A DNA stretch of 64,000 bases from Hyphomicrobiales bacterium (GTDB lineage: Bacteria > Pseudomonadota > Alphaproteobacteria > Rhizobiales > Rhizobiaceae). The translations under genes and the position numbers were made by a program. The stretch spans positions 65,686-129,685 of the forward strand of contig UCIA01000007.1 in NCBI GenBank assembly GCA_900472295.1, in the 5' to 3' direction. The first letter of the stretch is position 1. Each line of letters begins with the position of its first letter. The notes under the pieces are model-generated. The model did not search any database. It saw only the letters and a program-made list of their open reading frames with translations, and was not told where the DNA came from. Positions 61,736 through 64,000 of the stretch are shown here, piece by piece.

Positions 61736-62986
61736 TCAGCTCGGCCAATCCGCCTTCTGCAGCGCGCGCACGCGATCGGCGAGGCTGATGGTTCCCGACC
61801 GCGTTTCCTGCGGCACGGCCAGCGCCTTGGCAATCGGTGAATCCGGGCCTTCCAGCTTGGCCGTCAGGCTGACGACCTCCGCCGCCAGGCTGTTCATCTG
61901 CTCGCGCAGTGCAGCACCGGCGTCATTGCCACTACCGGGGCGATTGCCGGGCTTCGCGCTTCCAGAAGCGCCAAGCTCCGTCTTCAGCCGCTTGTTCTCG
62001 CGGGCCAGCGTCGTCAGCCTGGCTTCCAGCCGCTCGCGGTCGCCTTCGAGCTTGGCGAGCGTCTTGTCGATGTCGTCACTTCTGGCGGGAGCATTGTCCT
62101 GGGCAGCGACCAGACCAACGGCCGCGGCGCCTCCCGCAGCCTCGCCCTTCAGCCGCTCGCGAAGCCGCGCCACCTCTTTTTCGCGGCGATCGAGCTTGTC
62201 CTCGCGATCGGCGAGCGTGGCGAGCAGCCGCTCGAGCTTCTTGTCGAGATCGGCGGTTCGTTTCTTTTCGGCCTTCAGCGCATCGCGCGTGGCCTTGCTT
62301 TCGGCGACGACTTCCTGATGGCGCTTGTCGGTCTCCTTGCGCTGACCGCGCAGCACCGAGATGTCGTTGGCAAGCTTTTCCAGCTCGGATTCGCGCGCCA
62401 CCAGTTCGATCTGGCGATTGCTGGAGGAGAAAGAGGCGTCGTCATACATGTGCTCGAGCTTTTCCAGCTCAAGCGCGCGCTTCTCCATCAGGCGCTCGGT
62501 CTGCACGAGCTTGTCCGACAACTGCTGTATCTGCTGCTCGCGATGCAGCAGCAATTCGTTTTTCTCCACCAGTTCAGAAAGCGCCTGCTTCTTGTCCTTG
62601 CGCTCGACCGCCAGGCCCTTCAGCGCCTCGCGCCCGCGATTGATCTCGACGAGTTGTTCGGCCGTTTTCTCGCGCAACGTCTTGACGCTGATTTCGAGCC
62701 GGCGCGTCGCCATGGCGAACTCAGCTCGCATGCTGTCCTTGTCGGCCTGGATCTCGGCCAGCGTGTGCGGCACCGATGCCTCGACGCGCTTGCGCGTCAG
62801 CGCAACCGCCCGCCGCCAGATGGCCGGTGCAACCAGCAGCGCCAGAAAGCCGGCGCACAGAAAGCCGAGGGCGAAGAACAGGATCGACTGGACCAAGGTG
62901 ACTATCCCTGTGGACGGCGGGCCCGGTGGAGCGGGCGTATGGATGGCAGCCGCTATCGGAAAGCCGCCAGAACTGAACTTTGCCAC
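61736..62986 (-). CDS. Membrane-anchored coiled-coil protein
   Basis: 416 residues, GTG start. One membrane helix at about 31-54 (SILFFALGFLCAGFLALLVAP), then about 300 residues of long coiled coil rich in Glu, Lys and Arg, and a proline/glycine linker near 340-360. It points to an envelope tether or scaffold such as in cell division or polysaccharide export; no family recognised. The start is uncertain: no ribosome-binding site is visible, and the first 28 residues are not hydrophobic. Confidence 0.65.
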   Translation of the reverse strand: MAKFSSGGFPIAAAIHTPAPPGPPSTGIVTLVQSILFFALGFLCAGFLALLVAPAIWRRAVALTRKRVEASVPHTLAEIQADKDSMRAEFAMATRRLEISVKTLREKTAEQLVEINRGREALKGLAVERKDKKQALSELVEKNELLLHREQQIQQLSDKLVQTERLMEKRALELEKLEHMYDDASFSSSNRQIELVARESELEKLANDISVLRGQRKETDKRHQEVVAESKATRDALKAEKKRTADLDKKLERLLATLADREDKLDRREKEVARLRERLKGEAAGGAAAVGLVAAQDNAPARSDDIDKTLAKLEGDRERLEARLTTLARENKRLKTELGASGSAKPGNRPGSGNDAGAALREQMNSLAAEVVSLTAKLEGPDSPIAKALAVPQETRSGTISLADRVRALQKADWPS

Positions 62987-62998
62987 GTTCGCATGGCG

Positions 62999-63042
62999 AA
63001 AATCCAGCGCCGCGGCAAGAGCTTGCCGCGGCGCTGGATTTT
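62999..63042. terminator. Perfect 21-bp hairpin terminator
   Basis: Arms 62999-63019 and 63022-63042 are exact reverse complements with a 2-base centre and A/T-rich ends (AAAA and TTTT). Lies between the EipA gene and the coiled-coil gene, both on the minus strand; it should end the EipA transcript. Confidence 0.9.
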
Positions 63043-63082
63043 ACGACGTATTGGTGGGGTCAAAAAGCTCTGCGATACCCGA

Positions 63083-63664
63083 TCAGAAAGGGTTCCAGGT
63101 CGCCCGTTGCGTCAGTTTCAGATAGCCGAGATTGACGCCGAGCCGCGCGCCGACGCCGGTGCGGATCGGCACCAGCAAAACCCTGTTGTTCTGCAGCACG
63201 TTGAAGCCGACGCCAGCCACGACATAGGCGGAACCGGCAACGCCGCCGAACCGGTTGTAGAGATTGCTGATGTCGTCGAGATTGTAGACGAGCATCATCA
63301 CCCGTGACCCCTCGCCGCCGAAATCCCAGCCTAGCGAAGGTCCCTGCCAGAACACCTTATGATCGCCGGCATTCTTGGTGTAGAGCGTGCCTTCGCCATA
63401 GGTCAGGCCGCCGATGATCGCGCCCGAGCCCTCCTCGCCGAGGAGATAGCCGTTGGGCAGGCCATAGGAGGAGAAAATCTTCTCGACGACAGTGGCAAGT
63501 CCGCCCGAAGTCGCGCCGAAGAATTTGTGACCGGAATCGACGATCTCCTGAGCGGTGTATTCCTGCGCTCGTGACGCAGAGGTTGAGAAGGCGAGAGCGC
63601 CCATGAGGGCAATCGCCGTGAAGAAGACACGGACAAACGTCCGGTCGTAGAATCGGGAAACCAT
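63083..63664 (-). CDS. eipA: EipA/DUF1134 envelope-integrity protein
   Basis: 193 residues with a signal peptide (residues 1-33, cleaved near SRAQ-EY). Motifs GHKFFGATSGGLATVVEK and WQGPSLGWDFGGEGSRVMM match DUF1134. EipA of Brucella is a periplasmic protein needed for a normal cell envelope. GGAG site before 63664. Confidence 0.9.
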   Translation of the reverse strand: MVSRFYDRTFVRVFFTAIALMGALAFSTSASRAQEYTAQEIVDSGHKFFGATSGGLATVVEKIFSSYGLPNGYLLGEEGSGAIIGGLTYGEGTLYTKNAGDHKVFWQGPSLGWDFGGEGSRVMMLVYNLDDISNLYNRFGGVAGSAYVVAGVGFNVLQNNRVLLVPIRTGVGARLGVNLGYLKLTQRATWNPF

Positions 63665-64000
63665 GCTTCCAATCTCCGTCAGGGAGCACTTTCGCCGACG
63701 CCTCGCACCCCATGCGGCTCTTTAGGCGGCCGTTAAGGATGACTGTTACGCGCAAACTATGCCGTAATCCTTTTTCAACCATTAACCTCCCACATGAAGA
63801 TGGCGGTTCGAAGGCTGGGTCTGACCGTCTGCGCAGGCTCCCAACCTGTGTAAACACGCCATTTTTGCTGACGACAATTGTGGATTTGTTGCTGCACGCT
63901 CGGGCTCTGTGTATTCAGAAAGCTTGGGAGGGGCGTGATTCGTATGGGCAGGGCGCGACGATCGATCGCGTGGCCATGGACGTGAATTTTAGCAGGGATT
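63665..64000. other. Region upstream of eipA to window end
   Basis: 336 bp, with the eipA promoter presumably at 63700-63790. A short plus-strand frame begins GTGATTCG at 63936 after GGGAGGGG and ends after 16 codons. An ATG at 63976 opens a frame that is still open at the window edge; it could be the start of the next gene. Neither is secure. Confidence 0.3.

Noticed and set aside
1..64000. tRNA, rRNA or CRISPR elements
   Set aside because: I scanned the intergenic stretches for clover-leaf arms, conserved rRNA blocks and regularly spaced repeats and saw none; a dedicated RNA search would be the decisive check.

Overview
The window is a gene-dense, high-GC stretch of an alphaproteobacterial chromosome, most likely Mesorhizobium or a close relative in the Rhizobiales. 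The grounds are the gene families: a ChoXWV-type choline importer, a fused TrpE(G) behind a Trp-Trp-Trp leader peptide, an EipA/DUF1134 envelope protein, a NolR-like ArsR regulator, ClpS and HugZ-type proteins, and palindromic intergenic repeats typical of Rhizobiales. I saw no rRNA, tRNA, CRISPR array, transposase or prophage. Most of it looks like core chromosome with small accessory insertions.

Layout. 1-3.1 kb: end of a membrane-protein operon (DUF4159 protein cut by the window edge, plus a large von Willebrand/amidotransferase-like membrane protein), then a long palindromic repeat. 3.4-4.9 kb: clpS and three small membrane or secreted proteins on the minus strand. 5.1-7.7 kb: an OmpR/EnvZ-type two-component pair and a YciI protein. 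7.7-12.5 kb: a cysK-like gene with a PLP decarboxylase, divergent from a SARP/BTAD-TPR regulator. 12.6-15.6 kb: choXWV. 15.9-17.0 kb: thymidine kinase and a cytochrome c. 17.3-25.4 kb: an uncharacterised same-strand cluster (coiled-coil protein, unknown protein, Fic, AAA+ ATPase, DUF6638, DUF2333 membrane protein). A DUF559 nuclease gene enclosed by 66-bp inverted repeats sits inside it. 25.7-35 kb: fhs, an isochorismatase/GlxA-type pair, an acetyltransferase, a DUF4126 plus flavoprotein disulfide reductase pair, an MFS exporter, a zinc deacylase and a PEP-mutase-family enzyme. 35.1-38.4 kb: trpL attenuator, trpE(G) and a CDF metal exporter. 38.5-46.4 kb: an antitoxin-like fragment, a duplicated secreted protein, DsrE, SDR, ABM, AbrB-type, siderophore-interacting, LysR and MFS genes. 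46.4-50.6 kb: an esterase/ATP-grasp pair, a leucine-rich leader peptide and leuA. 50.8-64 kb: a membrane-embedded TPR regulator, hydrolases, NUDIX, glutathionyl-hydroquinone reductase, an SDR/CoA-transferase pair, HugZ, a NolR-like regulator, an rRNA-type methyltransferase, a membrane coiled-coil protein and EipA.

Most notable: (1) the 17.3-25.4 kb AAA+/coiled-coil/DUF6638/DUF2333 cluster, which I could not tie to a described system; (2) the repeat-bounded DUF559 cassette that splits it; (3) two amino-acid leader peptides (Trp, Leu), each with a promoter-like element placed so that both could be translated from leaderless transcripts; (4) an esterase/ATP-grasp pair with no known product. Start codons were chosen by ribosome-binding site and family alignment from memory; no database search was run.
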